Of a stretch of 50,592 nucleotides of DNA, positions 50,285-50,592 are shown one piece after another. Under the pieces are notes generated by a model. The model searched no databases and was not told the DNA's origin. It worked only from the letters and a program-made list of their open reading frames with translations. Source of the DNA: an uncultured Eubacteriales bacterium (GTDB lineage: Bacteria; Bacillota; Clostridia; Oscillospirales; Acutalibacteraceae); contig CAKSPR010000007.1 in the NCBI GenBank assembly GCA_934486455.1, forward strand, positions 1 to 50,592, in the 5' to 3' direction. How positions within the stretch are numbered: position 1 is the stretch's first letter; every line of letters starts with the position of its first letter. The position numbers and the translations under genes were made by a program.

Positions 50285-50327
50285 AAAGACTCCTTTGAGC
50301 TTTTATCACAGCCAAAGGAGTCTTTTA
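50285..50327 (-). terminator. Second terminator-like hairpin between T-box and trpE
   Basis: Perfect 14-base arms (50285-50298 with 50314-50327), 15-base loop, T-rich end TTTTCTTT on the minus strand. It lies downstream of the T-box terminator and ~120 bases before trpE. Confidence 0.6.
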
Positions 50328-50332
50328 AAGCA

Positions 50333-50592
50333 AAAACGCCCTTGACAGAGATAAACACTCTGTCAAGGACGAATAAAACACTTATCCGCGGTGCCACCTT
50401 GATTCACAGGAACGACCCTGTGCGCTTAGCGGGATACCAGTATATCCCCGGCAATTGACGTCTGCCTGCAACGTCGCAGAATACTCTGTGATAATCACAT
50501 TTGACTGCGCCCTCGGCGGTCCATTTGACAACTTGTTTCTTACCCGACTCTCAGCATCACGGGCTCTCTGTAAAGGCATCATTGCCGTTATC
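50333..50592 (-). ncRNA. Tryptophan T-box riboswitch
   Basis: Minus-strand leader of trpEGDCFBA that reads tRNA-Trp charging. Seen in order: AGAGAGCCC (50569-50561), GCTGAGAG (50556-50549), the specifier loop AAATGGACC with UGG (50523-50521), the T-box AAGGTGGCACCGCGG (50401-50387), and a terminator whose arms CCTTGACAGAG/CTCTGTCAAGG (50369-50341) are followed by TTTTT (50337-50333). The UGG specifier agrees with the trp genes. Uncharged tRNA-Trp should stabilise the antiterminator and allow transcription. The 5' end and promoter are at or past the window edge. Confidence 0.95.

Noticed and set aside
50158..50397. 79-codon frame in the trp leader as a possible leader peptide
   Set aside because: It starts inside the T-box sequence, has no ribosome site and only one tryptophan near its end. 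The T-box accounts for regulation.
1..50592. CRISPR arrays, tRNA or rRNA genes, insertion sequences, prophage
   Set aside because: No regularly spaced direct repeats, cloverleaf sequences, transposase or phage proteins were seen on either strand.

Overview
The window looks like chromosomal DNA from an uncultured, probably anaerobic and gut-associated Clostridia member (Oscillospiraceae-like). The grounds are the Firmicute gene orders (ricT-holB-darA, murI-DUF1934-argS, der-plsY), consensus sigma-A promoters, strong Shine-Dalgarno sites, glycine and T-box leaders, four secreted proteins with dockerin-type repeats, and a bile-salt-hydrolase fragment. There is no phage, insertion sequence, CRISPR array or tRNA. 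Species cannot be named from the sequence alone.

Layout. 1-1507 (minus): start of ricT, DNA polymerase III delta-prime (holB) and the cyclic-di-AMP receptor darA. 1998-8494 (plus): yjbQ, an unknown gene, murI, DUF1934, argS, der and plsY. A TauE-type permease (minus) and DUF4186 (plus) follow. 10100-14948 (plus): degV plus a lipoprotein, then rpsO and pnp, whose leader and intergenic region are both structured. 15329-29346: a surface/secretome block with a GxGYxYP protein carrying an N-terminal dockerin, a glycine riboswitch driving a sodium:amino-acid symporter, a cupin, two LRR_5/dockerin proteins, a lipoprotein facing an XRE regulator, and a CE2-like esterase with a dockerin. 29487-33616 (minus): polyamine transporter potABCD. 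33758-36653 (minus): potassium uptake trkA-trkH. 36897-38872 (minus): a serine-palmitoyltransferase-like enzyme overlapping a short-chain reductase. 39226-40761: two membrane-anchored unknowns. 40910-43086 (minus): MATE exporter and MerR regulator behind a 19-bp-spacer promoter. 43420-43722: truncated bile salt hydrolase. 43763-50592 (minus): complete trpEGDCFBA operon behind a tryptophan T-box.

How parts fit together. The housekeeping blocks cover translation, replication, RNA decay, wall and phospholipid synthesis. Transport genes import polyamines, potassium and glycine/alanine under identifiable promoters or riboswitches. The dockerin proteins suggest a cell-surface or cellulosome-like assembly, but no cohesin is present here. 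The trp operon is compact (4-8 base overlaps) and differs in proline and alanine codon choice from the rest in the stretches I read.

The most interesting candidates are: the SPT-like/SDR pair, which may make a sphingoid-type base in a Firmicute, with a terminator-like hairpin in its leader; a long rpsO-pnp hairpin like the RNase III target of enterobacteria; alternative pairings in the rpsO leader; the dockerin cluster with a degenerate N-terminal dockerin; the truncated bile salt hydrolase at the trp boundary; and a second terminator-like hairpin after the T-box.
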